A stretch of 41,711 nt of DNA from a virus. How positions within the stretch are numbered: position 1 is the stretch's first letter; the number at the start of each line of letters is the position of its first letter. Under the pieces are notes generated by a model that made no database searches, was not told the origin of the DNA, and saw only the letters and a program-made list of their open reading frames with translations. Positions 21,749-28,918 of this stretch are shown here, in pieces. A program made the translations under genes and the position numbers. The stretch is from IMG/VR virus record IMGVR_UViG_3300048114_000341, positions 1-41,711 of that record; one strand, given 5' to 3'.

Positions 21749-22957
21749 TTAGTCGGCAGTCTGTTCGCGGGTATCCGGCCGGAGTCCGGGCATCGACTCC
21801 CACTTCCCGAGGTGGCAGCTCCGGCAGAGCGTAATCAGGTTCGCCATCGCGTTCCGCTCCTCGGGTTCGTCGAACTCCCGAGCCGGCACCACGTGATGCA
21901 CATGTGGTTTTTCCCCGTGCTCTTCGACGTGGTCGGCTTCGGTCATCCCACAATCCTGGCACCGGGCCTGGTCACGAACGCGGACCTTCTTTCGCTTGGT
22001 GTCATTCCAGCCTTCGCCGTACGGCTTGACACCACCTTTCCAATTCGGATGGTCGGACCCAGTCCAGCGGTCGCTGTAGTGTTCCGACAGCCATTCTTTC
22101 CGGCACTCAAGTGAGCAGAATCTACGTTCTGCCCGGCCTATCTGCCAGGGAGCGAGTTCAATTTCCTCGCCGCATGTATGGCAGTCTACCACACTCTTTT
22201 CTTCCCAGTTTGGATGATCGGGGCCCGTCCGTGAACTGGACCACTCTTCCATGCACTCCTGCCCGCAGAACCGCCGATGAGTCTTCGATGGATAGACCTC
22301 GAAGCTGTCGCCGCACCACTCGCATTCGAGTGTGACCAGCCCGTCGATCTCCCGCCCCGGGAAGTCCTCCGGGATGGGCTTACAGTCACGGGAACAGTAC
22401 CGTGCGGTCTCCTCCCGGCAGTTGAGGACTTCGAAGTCCTCGCCGCACGTCTCACAGGTTTTCGTCACGCGGTCTTTGAGGCGTTCAGCCGCACAAGACC
22501 GTGAGCAGGTTATCTGCCGGGAATCGGTCGGCTTGAACTCTTCGCCGCAGACCGGACAGTCGCGGGGTTCACCGGCCGCCCCATGGTATGACCGCCCCCC
22601 TTTCCAGTTCCAGTGATCCTCGCCAGACTGGGAACGGTCGCGAGTTTCGAGGTCGTGCTCATCGCACCACCGAGAGATAGTTGCGATGCCGGTGTCCCAG
22701 GCGTCGGCGAGTTCGCTCATCGGGCGTTCCTTCTCGATGTACTCGCGTTTGAGAGTCTCTTTGTCTCGCCACGGCCCTTCCCGGTTGGGGCCTGGGTCAG
22801 CTTCGATACCGTACTTGTCCATCCGGTATCGTATAGCCCCGCCAGAGCAGCCCAACAAGTCGCCAACTTCTCTGCGGGATTTGTCTTTCTCGTGGTACGC
22901 CCATTCGAGAGTTTCCTTGTCCTGCCAGGGTTCGACGTCGTCGCGGGTTTTGGGCAT
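21749..22957 (-). CDS. HNH endonuclease with zinc knuckles (cassette 2)
   Basis: A 402-residue paralogue of the 18702 gene. The ATG at 22955-22957 gives the opening MPKTRDDVEPWQD, matching MPKTRRDVKPWQD in cassette 1. It has two helix-turn-helix segments near the N-terminus (LLGCSGGAIRYRM and DTGIATISRWCDEHD), at least four knuckles (CPVCGEE, CETCGED, CEWCGDS, CHTCGEE) each with a second Cys pair, and the HNH domain with CQDCGM, HVHHVVPAREF at about 352 and CRSCHLGKW. All catalytic His and Asn positions are kept, so it should be active. GC is closer to the viral average than in cassette 1. Confidence 0.88.
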   Translation of the reverse strand: MPKTRDDVEPWQDKETLEWAYHEKDKSRREVGDLLGCSGGAIRYRMDKYGIEADPGPNREGPWRDKETLKREYIEKERPMSELADAWDTGIATISRWCDEHDLETRDRSQSGEDHWNWKGGRSYHGAAGEPRDCPVCGEEFKPTDSRQITCSRSCAAERLKDRVTKTCETCGEDFEVLNCREETARYCSRDCKPIPEDFPGREIDGLVTLECEWCGDSFEVYPSKTHRRFCGQECMEEWSSSRTGPDHPNWEEKSVVDCHTCGEEIELAPWQIGRAERRFCSLECRKEWLSEHYSDRWTGSDHPNWKGGVKPYGEGWNDTKRKKVRVRDQARCQDCGMTEADHVEEHGEKPHVHHVVPAREFDEPEERNAMANLITLCRSCHLGKWESMPGLRPDTREQTAD

Positions 22958-22959
22958 GG

Positions 22960-23184
22960 TTAGTCCTCCTGGCAGACGACGTCGCGGAGTTCTTCGAGCA
23001 GGTCGGGGTCGTGTTCTTTGAGGTGCTGGATGTCCTCTGCGAGCGGGCCGTCGAGGCGCGCGCGGATTCGGGAGCGGGCTTCGTATTCGCGCTGTTTTTC
23101 GTGTTCGCCGGCGAGGCAGTCGCGTTCGTAGTCGGTGAGGATGCCGCGTCCAGTTCCCATGGACGTCTGGTTTGTGGTGCTCAT
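22960..23184 (-). CDS. Small conserved haloarchaeal protein, GRGILT type (cassette 2)
   Basis: A 74-residue protein with GRGILTDYERDCLAGE and C-terminal KEHDPDLLEELRDVVC, aligned with the 19889 protein. It has many charged residues and is predicted all-helical. It lies two bases upstream of the HNH start. Start ATG 23182-23184; Met9 at 23160 is possible. Because operators differ between cassettes while these proteins differ mostly in the middle, they are candidates for the operator-reading proteins, as are the RHH-like proteins. Confidence 0.7.
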   Translation of the reverse strand: MSTTNQTSMGTGRGILTDYERDCLAGEHEKQREYEARSRIRARLDGPLAEDIQHLKEHDPDLLEELRDVVCQED

Positions 23185-23285
23185 ACAATTCGGTGTTGGT
23201 GACGTAGGCCCATAAATGGGCCGATACAACCAAGGTTGGTTGTATAGGCCAAGTTTTATACTGGCTGGGCACATACAACCAAGTA
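23185..23285. promoter_or_regulatory. Divergent promoter with palindrome and third half-site (cassette 2)
   Basis: ATACAACCAA (23224-23233) and TTGGTTGTAT (23236-23245) form a perfect dyad with a GG centre. ATACAACCAAG recurs in direct orientation at 23273-23283, 49 bases on. TTTTATA (23254-23260) is the plus-strand TATA-like element, so the third half-site lies at the expected transcription start. A second palindrome, GGCCCAT-AA-ATGGGCC (23207-23222), overlaps the minus-strand TATA-like region. Confidence 0.65.
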
Positions 23286-23361
23286 GGAACGCGGGGTGCC
23301 GCAGAAAGCGGCCCGGTGCTAGAACACCGGACCCGGGTTCCCAACGAGTAGCCAAGAACCC
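23286..23361 (+). ncRNA. Structured leader: three-way junction with alternative hairpin (cassette 2)
   Basis: P1: GGAACGCGGG (23286-23295) with CCCGGGTTCC (23332-23341), one mismatch. P2: GCCGC/GCGGC (23298-23302, 23308-23312), loop AGAAA. P3: CCGGTG/CACCGG (23313-23318, 23325-23330), loop CTAGAA. P4: GGGTTC (23335-23340) with GAACCC (23356-23361), ending at the ATG at 23362. Compared with cassette 1, pairs in P1, P2 and P3 change on both sides, keeping pairing. Confidence 0.65.
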
Positions 23362-23541
23362 ATGAGTACGAACGCTTCCAGGTCATGTAAGACTGACCCC
23401 ACGACCCACCTAGACGGACCGTACATCGAACCACTCGCCCAAGGCGGCCGACGCTACTACCGCTGCCCCGACTGTAATCGGGAAGTCCTCGCCGACGGCG
23501 TCCAGAACTTCGACCACGCCCCCGGCTGCCAGCACACCTAA
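23362..23541 (+). CDS. 59-residue zinc-finger protein, first plus-strand gene of cassette 2
   Basis: A 59-residue protein starting MSTNASRSCKTDPTT, as in cassette 1, then an unrelated zinc-finger domain with YRCPDCNREV and FDHAPGCQH. The shared 15-codon opening with different continuation points to recombination just after codon 15 or to strong selection on the RNA of the first 45 bases. The ATG abuts the P4 hairpin. A gap of two bases separates it from the next gene. Confidence 0.72.
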   Translation: MSTNASRSCKTDPTTHLDGPYIEPLAQGGRRYYRCPDCNREVLADGVQNFDHAPGCQHT

Positions 23542-23543
23542 CC

Positions 23544-23660
23544 ATGACCGACGACACTTGCGTTGGCCCCGAATTACAGGAGTGCATGGTGTGTGGTGCT
23601 GTCGGGCTGCCCGAACGCATCGACGACCACGACTGCCAAGCCTTCCTCGACAGCCTATGA
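23544..23660 (+). CDS. 38-residue zinc-finger microprotein (cassette 2)
   Basis: Differs from the cassette 1 protein at only two of 38 positions (CMVCG for CPVCG, CQAF for CQRF). The finger CMVCGAVGLPERIDDHDC keeps all metal ligands. It overlaps the next start as ATGA. It is the best-conserved gene of the pair, which marks it as central to the module. A related finger ends the protein at 6540-6884. Confidence 0.78.
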   Translation: MTDDTCVGPELQECMVCGAVGLPERIDDHDCQAFLDSL

Positions 23661-23989
23661 CAGGGACGCGGATTATCGAGATCGAGGTCACCGAACCGCT
23701 CGCCGACTGGATCGAACTCGAAGCCCGCGACGACGAAACCGTCTCGGACTACATCGAGCGTGCGATTCGCCTGCACCTCGACGTCAAACTCCCCCGCATG
23801 GAGGCGCGGGAAGCCACCGTCGAACTGCCGCAGCCACTTCTTGAGCGCGCCATGCTGAAATACCAGGACCAGCAAGCACTCGGCTACGACCCCGACATGG
23901 ACGAACTCCTCTTCAACCACGTCACCTTCGACGTCCAGTGGACCACCGAAAACGGCAACCCCATCCAGTGGACAACTAACGACGACTAA
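23657..23989 (+). CDS. RHH-like cassette protein (cassette 2)
   Basis: A 110-residue paralogue of the 20706 protein. It lacks the acidic N-terminal extension and starts close to the ribbon strand (TRIIEIEVTEPLADWIELEA), followed by a helix (VSDYIERAIRLHLDVK). The C-terminal domain (LPQPLLERAMLKYQDQQ, FNHVTFDVQWTTENGNPIQ) is conserved. The ribbon-helix-helix region has diverged more than the C-terminus, which suits a change of DNA specificity together with the diverged operators. Only a weak hairpin follows the stop. Confidence 0.7.
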   Translation: MTGTRIIEIEVTEPLADWIELEARDDETVSDYIERAIRLHLDVKLPRMEAREATVELPQPLLERAMLKYQDQQALGYDPDMDELLFNHVTFDVQWTTENGNPIQWTTNDD

Positions 23990-24027
23990 CCCCCTACCAG
24001 GGAACTTCCCCATCGTCGATTCTTTTA

Positions 24028-24570
24028 TCATGTCTGAGCCACCTCTCGCCGCAACCAGTGGAGGCTATCTCTAACCCAGCGAGCTTCCGGAAACCCCGGA
24101 TGCTCGACTTCCTGAAGAAACGCAGTTCCCTTCGGGAACGCTTCCGCAAGCCCCGGATACTCCGCAGAATCAAACTCAAACGCTAACGGCGACCCATTTA
24201 TAGTATAGGGCGGACAGCCGAACTCCCATATTTCTGCCACTTCGGAGTCCCACGACCACTCGATGGTGAGGCCGCGTTGGCCGCGCTCAACAGTGACGCC
24301 CTGGAAGGACTCCTCGACGGGATCGTACGCGTACCCGCCTTGTGCCGAGGCGTAGGATGCGAGTTGGCCGTGTGCCTCCGAGACTGCTTGGGCGACGAGG
24401 TTCCCTCGTTGGCCGACGAGCGCCGCTTCGGCGGAGTCGAGGAACGCCTCCCGCGCTCCCTGACTGGACGCATCGGGCACCGAGACCTCCAGGACGGCGC
24501 CCAAGGGGTCGGTCTGCAGGTCGAGGGTGAAGTCGAGGGTGACCGTCGCCGCAGGATTCTCATCTGGCAT
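24028..24570 (-). CDS. HK97 gp10-like neck/tail connector protein
   Basis: A 180-residue protein starting MPDENPAATVTLDFTLD. The helical middle (AREAFLDSAEAALVGQRGN), the strand region (GLTIEWSWDSEVAEIWEFG) and the terminal PGFPEARWVRDSLHWLRREV resemble the gp10-like family, which sits between connector and tail terminator. The ATG at 24568-24570 was chosen because upstream codons are Arg-rich out-of-frame sequence. The stop overlaps an ATG (24031) that begins a frame interrupted by cassette 2. Confidence 0.72.
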   Translation of the reverse strand: MPDENPAATVTLDFTLDLQTDPLGAVLEVSVPDASSQGAREAFLDSAEAALVGQRGNLVAQAVSEAHGQLASYASAQGGYAYDPVEESFQGVTVERGQRGLTIEWSWDSEVAEIWEFGCPPYTINGSPLAFEFDSAEYPGLAEAFPKGTAFLQEVEHPGFPEARWVRDSLHWLRREVAQT

Positions 24571-24577
24571 CGTGGGG

Positions 24578-24742
24578 TCACTGTTCCTCCGTGCGCGGAT
24601 CCTCGTCCGACGTCTCCGAAACACGAGAGCGGTACAGCCACCGAGGATCGCCGTCGGCGCTGCGGTCCCGCCACGCATGGTACAGCCACGTCCCAGTGAT
24701 GACGCCGATAGCCGTGGCCAGGACGTCGACGAGTGACGTCAT
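24578..24742 (-). CDS. 54-residue membrane-anchored microprotein
   Basis: A 54-codon frame with an ATGA overlap to the connector gene stop. The N-terminal 22 residues form one hydrophobic helix (LVDVLATAIGVITGTWLY) and the rest is charged (YRSRVSETSDEDPRTEEQ), so the tail should face the cytoplasm. A membrane protein inside the connector block is unusual. It lies 7 bases before the next gene and is clearly cotranscribed. Role unknown. Confidence 0.62.
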   Translation of the reverse strand: MTSLVDVLATAIGVITGTWLYHAWRDRSADGDPRWLYRSRVSETSDEDPRTEEQ

Positions 24743-25485
24743 TTGTACACCTCGAGGAGATCGTTCGCCTGGTCGCGCAACTCGCTGGCTTTCGATTCGG
24801 CGCCGTACACCTCCGAATTATCGGGTATAGAATACGCAGGCTCTTCGACGAGGTCCGCGGCCGCCCTGAAGGCGACCGCACGCCGGACGTTCTCCGGAAT
24901 TCCGGAATGTCCATAGTCCCACTCGAGGTAGATTGCGTTCGCCCAGGAGTCGAGGACGTACTCGTCGTCCTCGCCGTCCTTGAGGAAGTTCGTCGTGTCG
25001 AGATAGAGTCGACTCCAGCCGCCGTTGTTCACGCGGAGGTAGTAGTCCTCCCCCGATGGCGGCCACGAGCCCTCCGAGTAGTCCGCGCTCGCCGCCCAAT
25101 CCTCATAGGTGCCATCCTCAGTCCGGACGTGCAACGCCGAGAGAGACTCGGCATCCCGCCGCGCAAGTTCGATTTTCGCGTAGTCGCCCTGCGACGTCTT
25201 CGGCGTCGGGCCCGAGTCGTCGACCGTCCAGGCGGCGCCGGTCGGGATGTCGTACTCGTCGTCCCGCGTCTTCGGCGACTGCGGGATGTCGACCTCGGTG
25301 GCCTCGGTGACGATCTGGTCGCCTTCTTGGGCGTACCAGTGCCGCTTCAGTTCCTTCTCCAGCGGCTCCGTCTGCGCGACGATTGCCTTCACCGCGATTG
25401 CTGGGTCTTGGCTGACGTCACCCGGGAGGTCGGCTTGCCGGAGTGCTTTCCGGACGTCCACTAAGGTGCAGTACCCCTCAGGCAT
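24739..25485 (-). CDS. Head-tail connector (gp6-like adaptor)
   Basis: A 248-residue protein two genes after the major capsid protein. The N-terminus (TLVDVRKALRQADLPGDVS) and first helix (AIAVKAIVAQTEPLEKELKR) resemble adaptor proteins of the HK97 gp6 type. The C-terminal helices (IPENVRRAVAFRAAADLVEE) match the usual end of this family. The centre is an acidic beta-rich insert longer than in bacterial relatives. It probably forms a ring on the portal. Confidence 0.75.
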   Translation of the reverse strand: MPEGYCTLVDVRKALRQADLPGDVSQDPAIAVKAIVAQTEPLEKELKRHWYAQEGDQIVTEATEVDIPQSPKTRDDEYDIPTGAAWTVDDSGPTPKTSQGDYAKIELARRDAESLSALHVRTEDGTYEDWAASADYSEGSWPPSGEDYYLRVNNGGWSRLYLDTTNFLKDGEDDEYVLDSWANAIYLEWDYGHSGIPENVRRAVAFRAAADLVEEPAYSIPDNSEVYGAESKASELRDQANDLLEVYK

Positions 25486-25491
25486 AGCGAG

Positions 25492-25857
25492 TTACTCCTC
25501 CTCGACTTCGGCCTTGTACGCCGCCCACTCGTCGGCGTGTGCGCTAGCGGCGTGCTGGGGGACGCCGTCGCCCTCGTAGTCGTCGCACCAGGGGCACTCG
25601 CCGGCGTCGATGCGATCCTCGATGGCGGACACCTCCTCGTACTCGAGACCGGCGTCCGACCCAGGAGTGTCGTCGTCCTTCTCGACTTCTTCGTACTCGA
25701 CGTCGGTTACGTTCGCGCGGTCGAAGTACCCCACCTCATCGCAGAGGTACTCCGCCGCAGCCTCGGAGACGTCGTGGATGTCGCCATACCCGGAGATACC
25801 GTCGAGGGCGGCGTGTGCGAACCGACCGGGGCCGCGTTCGTGGCGGATGGTAACCAA
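25492..25857 (-). CDS. Neck-region protein with CPWC zinc finger
   Basis: A 121-residue acidic protein. The only sensible start is TTG at 25855-25857, since an in-frame TGA lies three codons upstream. A strong GAGGTGA ribosome site lies just before it. The first half has HDVSEAAAEYLCDEVGYF. Near the end a finger (ECPWCDDYEGDGVPQHAASAH) has CxxC and two His. It sits between the small head protein and the adaptor, and its stop is 7 bases before the adaptor start, so a neck or head-completion role is likely. Confidence 0.65.
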   Translation of the reverse strand: MVTIRHERGPGRFAHAALDGISGYGDIHDVSEAAAEYLCDEVGYFDRANVTDVEYEEVEKDDDTPGSDAGLEYEEVSAIEDRIDAGECPWCDDYEGDGVPQHAASAHADEWAAYKAEVEEE

Positions 25858-25868
25858 CTTAGGTCACC

Positions 25869-26069
25869 TCAGGCGTTGTCGGTCACGACCTTCGTCGTGC
25901 CGTCAGTGAACTTGACCTTCAGTTCCTCGTTGGTGTTGTCCTCCGCGTAGAGCACGGGACCATCATCCGGTGTGTCGGGCTCGGCGTCGCTGAACGGCAG
26001 TTCGACGGCGTCGTTGAGGGCGTAGCCATCCTCGTAGCGCCGCCGAAGCTCGTTCTGAGTAGTAGTCAC
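25869..26069 (-). CDS. Small head-associated protein
   Basis: A 66-residue acidic protein beginning with GTG at 26067-26069 after a GAGGTGA ribosome site. The N-terminal helix (NELRRRYEDGYALNDAVEL) is followed by a beta hairpin with KVKFTDGTTKVVT. It directly follows the capsid gene, a place often taken by head decoration or stabilising proteins. The family is not recognised. Confidence 0.65.
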   Translation of the reverse strand: MTTTQNELRRRYEDGYALNDAVELPFSDAEPDTPDDGPVLYAEDNTNEELKVKFTDGTTKVVTDNA

Positions 26070-26082
26070 GCTAAGTCACCTC

Positions 26083-27123
26083 TTAGACCGCGTTCGGCGC
26101 CGCGATGTTCGTCCCGAGCGCGCCCGCCTGCAGCTCCTCAATCTGGAAGTCGAACTGTCCCTCCAGGAGGTTCCGGGAGTGGAGGCGGCGCTCCATCGTC
26201 TGGTCAGTCTGCACGAGCTGCGTGATCTCGACCTCCTCGAAGAGCCCGTACACGAGGTTCTGCGGGTCGACCAGCATCATGACATCGTCCGGCCAGTACG
26301 ACCGCCCGATGACGTCGTACTCGAACGGCGTGATGTCGCTGTCACCCATCACGGCCGCCGCGCCCAGCGCGTCCTCGCGCTCGGTGAGCCGGTAGAGGTA
26401 GTCCTGCACCTGGCTCTTCGAGGTGTGGAACTGCAGCGTGTCCGGGTCGCGGTACCGCTCGGGCACCGTCTGAATCATCGCGTTGAACAGCGCAGTGTTC
26501 ACCGGCTGCGCATTCCCGTTGCTGTCCGAGTGGTTGTAGGTCGGCATCGTCGAGGCGTCCGCCTCCTCGCCCGTGCCGATCCGGTCGGAGGCGGTGTCGT
26601 TGCCTTCGGCGATGGCGATCCAGCCGTCGAACGTGTCGTTGAACTGCGCCGGCAGCCCGCTCCCACTCCGGCCAGCGTTGATGCCGATGTTCTGGACGTC
26701 GTTGCCCCACGCACGCTCGAAGTGCGAGAGAATGACGTCCGCGACAGCGTCCTCGCTGGTGATGACGTTCTTCACCGCGTCCCGCTTCAGGTCGTATTGG
26801 ATGTAGTACGACTGGTCGGTCGCGTTGAACTCCACCGACCCCGTTTCTGCGTCGGCGTTGTCGGTCCCGGTGGCGTCCTCGCCGCCCTCGCTGCGGACGC
26901 TCCCGGAGAGCTCGGGGACGCCGAGCTTCGGGACGCCCATCTCGAGGCGCGGCAGCGTCTCGACGCGGACGTCCGACAGCAGCGTGGCTTCGCGCTGCTG
27001 GCGTTCGATGAACCGCTCGAAGAGATCTCGCGGGAGCTGTGCGCCGTTCAGCTGCGAGGTGTCGATGGTCTGCTTCTGTACGGCCTGCGTGTTCGCGTCG
27101 CGTGCGTCTTGGATGTCAGTCAT
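26083..27123 (-). CDS. Major capsid protein (HK97-like fold)
   Basis: A 346-residue protein after the protease/scaffold gene. The N-terminal helix (DIQDARDANTQAVQKQ) could be the delta region removed at maturation. The P-domain strand region (SVEFNATDQSYYIQYDLKRD), the spine-like helix (DAVADVILSHFERAWGNDV) and the late GTN-type end fit the HK97 fold. The ATG at 27121-27123 is preferred over GTG 27135, because the latter overlaps the upstream stop and adds only four residues. It is expected to be the most abundant virion protein. Confidence 0.85.
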   Translation of the reverse strand: MTDIQDARDANTQAVQKQTIDTSQLNGAQLPRDLFERFIERQQREATLLSDVRVETLPRLEMGVPKLGVPELSGSVRSEGGEDATGTDNADAETGSVEFNATDQSYYIQYDLKRDAVKNVITSEDAVADVILSHFERAWGNDVQNIGINAGRSGSGLPAQFNDTFDGWIAIAEGNDTASDRIGTGEEADASTMPTYNHSDSNGNAQPVNTALFNAMIQTVPERYRDPDTLQFHTSKSQVQDYLYRLTEREDALGAAAVMGDSDITPFEYDVIGRSYWPDDVMMLVDPQNLVYGLFEEVEITQLVQTDQTMERRLHSRNLLEGQFDFQIEELQAGALGTNIAAPNAV

Positions 27124-27124
27124 G

Positions 27125-28849
27125 TCAGTTGGCACCTCCGCCGACGCCGCCGCCGAGCGCCTTCTTGAACTCCGTCGAATCCTCGGACAGGTCGCCGTCC
27201 TCGCCAGTCTTTTCCATGCCGTCGACCTGCTGGCTCGCGCCAGTCTGCTTCGAGATCGTCTCGATCTGCTCAGCGTTCTTCTCCTGCTCTTCTTTCAGCG
27301 CCTTCGCCCACTCCGGGGCATCCTCGAACGCCTTGTCGCCGTCATCGTCACCATCGTCGTCGGTGTCGCCCGATTTGTCGAGGGCGTCGTCGATGCGGCT
27401 GCTGTTCTGTTCCTGCTGTTCCTTGAGTGCCTTCGCCCACTCCGGGGCGTCAGCGAACGGATCGCCACCGTCGTCGCCGCTGTTGTCGTTCTTGCTCATG
27501 GTGAGGTCGGTGTCGGTGTCGGACTCCTCGGCCACCCAGTCTGCGAAGTCCTCGGTGACCGGCGTCTCGTCGCGCTGCTCGCGAACGTACTCGCGGTACT
27601 GCCAGACAGCCTCGTCGGCCGCGAATGCGGTGTCGTCGTCGAGGACGTCCGTCTGCCAGATCCACGAGGAGAAATCCGCGAATGGCGCCTCGCCTTGGTT
27701 GTCGATGAAGCGTTGGAGCGCGTTGACGACGAGGTCGCCTTGCTCCTCGGTCAGCTTCTCAACCGGCGCGGCCTTCTCGCCATCCTCGTCGCCGTCGTCG
27801 CTGCCGAACTCGTCGGCGTACGCGGTGAGGTCGAAGTCCGACTCGGGGTCGTCTGTAAACCGATTCGTCTCGAGGTTCATGTCCGACGCCAGCGCGGCTT
27901 CGACCGCGTCGTGGGCCGCCATCAGCGCCTCCCGGTTGTCGGCGTTCAGCGGCCGGCCCTCCTTCGATGCAGCGAGGGCTTTCGCGAGCGTGACGTCGGA
28001 GACCTCGGACTGCCCCGGCGTGGGGGTGTCGTCGTCATCGGGCTCCGCGTCGCCGTCGCTCTTGGTGACCGCTTGTCGGAGGCGCTTCAGGAAGCCGACG
28101 TCCTCCTCGTCGAGGTCGGGCGCGTCGGCGTCGGGGTCTGTCTGTGACTTGCTCATTGCATGTTTGTCGTCGCCAGCGTCAATCGACTCGAGGTAGGTCC
28201 AGAGGTCGCGGACGTCCGCCTCGTCGTGACCACGGCTGGTCATGACGTCGACGAACTCGTCTTCGCCGGCGACGTCATCGACAATCGACTTGTCCGCCTT
28301 CGTGGTCGCGAACTGAGCGGAGACGACAGCCGGGATGTCGACGTCAGATACCTCGCTGACGAACCCGTTCGTCACCTCTGTCGGTGGGTGGTACTTGTCG
28401 TCGACCGCCTCGGGGTCGACCACGTCGGGGATGTCGACGTCGTCCGGCAGGTCCTCAACCGATTCGTACTCGATAGCCTCGGTGACCTGGCCGCCGATGC
28501 TGTAGCCGTTGAGGACACCGCGCTCGACGAACTCCCAGAGGTCGTCGTTGTGGTACTGGCGCTGGACGACCCAGTCGCCAGCCTCGAACGCGGCGCCGTC
28601 GATCTCCTCGGGCTCGTCGAGGACCTCGTTCCGGACGAGCTCAGCGTCGTCGTCCGGGAAGCGGCCGTGCATCACGCCGTGGTCCGGACTGGGGTTGTAC
28701 ATCGCTTCGACCCCATCCGGGCGGAAGAAGTCGAGCTGGTGGTCGACTTCGCCGGCGGTGAGCGCGAGCCCCGTGGCTATCTGCTCGGCGTCGTCGGTCG
28801 CCTTGATTGCGACCTGCTTGGTGAACTGGCGACTCTCGTAGTCTGTCAT
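27125..28849 (-). CDS. Prohead protease fused to scaffold
   Basis: A 574-residue protein. Residues 1-210 resemble XkdF-like prohead proteases: His57/His61 in PDHGVMHGRF and nucleophile Ser117 in GVLNGYSIGGQV. Residues 230-570 are acidic and helical, as in scaffolds, with two repeats of DAPEWAKALKE at about 468 and 510. Internal ATGs at residues 232 (MSKSQTDPD) and 451 (MSKNDNSGD) could give free scaffold, as in lambda C/Nu3. The protease cuts scaffold and capsid during head maturation. The stop leaves one base before the capsid ATG. Confidence 0.82.
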   Translation of the reverse strand: MTDYESRQFTKQVAIKATDDAEQIATGLALTAGEVDHQLDFFRPDGVEAMYNPSPDHGVMHGRFPDDDAELVRNEVLDEPEEIDGAAFEAGDWVVQRQYHNDDLWEFVERGVLNGYSIGGQVTEAIEYESVEDLPDDVDIPDVVDPEAVDDKYHPPTEVTNGFVSEVSDVDIPAVVSAQFATTKADKSIVDDVAGEDEFVDVMTSRGHDEADVRDLWTYLESIDAGDDKHAMSKSQTDPDADAPDLDEEDVGFLKRLRQAVTKSDGDAEPDDDDTPTPGQSEVSDVTLAKALAASKEGRPLNADNREALMAAHDAVEAALASDMNLETNRFTDDPESDFDLTAYADEFGSDDGDEDGEKAAPVEKLTEEQGDLVVNALQRFIDNQGEAPFADFSSWIWQTDVLDDDTAFAADEAVWQYREYVREQRDETPVTEDFADWVAEESDTDTDLTMSKNDNSGDDGGDPFADAPEWAKALKEQQEQNSSRIDDALDKSGDTDDDGDDDGDKAFEDAPEWAKALKEEQEKNAEQIETISKQTGASQQVDGMEKTGEDGDLSEDSTEFKKALGGGVGGGAN

Positions 28850-28918
28850 CGTAAGAACCGTCGTCCCGGTAGTCCTCGCGCGGGTCGTCGGGCGCGCCCG
28901 CGGTCATCAGGGCTGGTG

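Larger units (their letters stand above)
21713..24005. mobile_element. Cassette 2: HNH endonuclease, conserved small protein, structured leader, three small genes
   Basis: A block of about 2.3 kb between the tail terminator-like gene (21658) and the HK97 gp10-like gene (24028). It has the same gene order as cassette 1. The left end carries the shared GTCCTCG segment, here with a perfect CCCCC-TCC-GGGGG-type hairpin; the right end is just past the third plus gene, where both copies read ACTAACGACGACTAACCCC before diverging. The endonuclease and operator sequences have diverged from those in cassette 1, so this is not a recent duplication. Confidence 0.7.

Noticed and set aside
2392-23393. Heptamer GTAAGAC at the AbrB starts and also inside the first cassette genes (20322-20328, 23387-23393)
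   Set aside because: A 7-mer is expected several times by chance in 42 kb, and the cassette copies lie within the shared coding opening; no common regulation is claimed.
26179-27168. Long plus-strand frame opposite the major capsid gene; similar ones at 29342-30922, 31597-32670 and 28160-29323
   Set aside because: They mirror real minus-strand genes because of high-GC codon use; the products are Arg/Val-rich, lack domains and cross gene boundaries.
28850-28918. Possible small gene between portal and protease
   Set aside because: The only frames are short and run into the protease gene out of frame, with no overlap signal.
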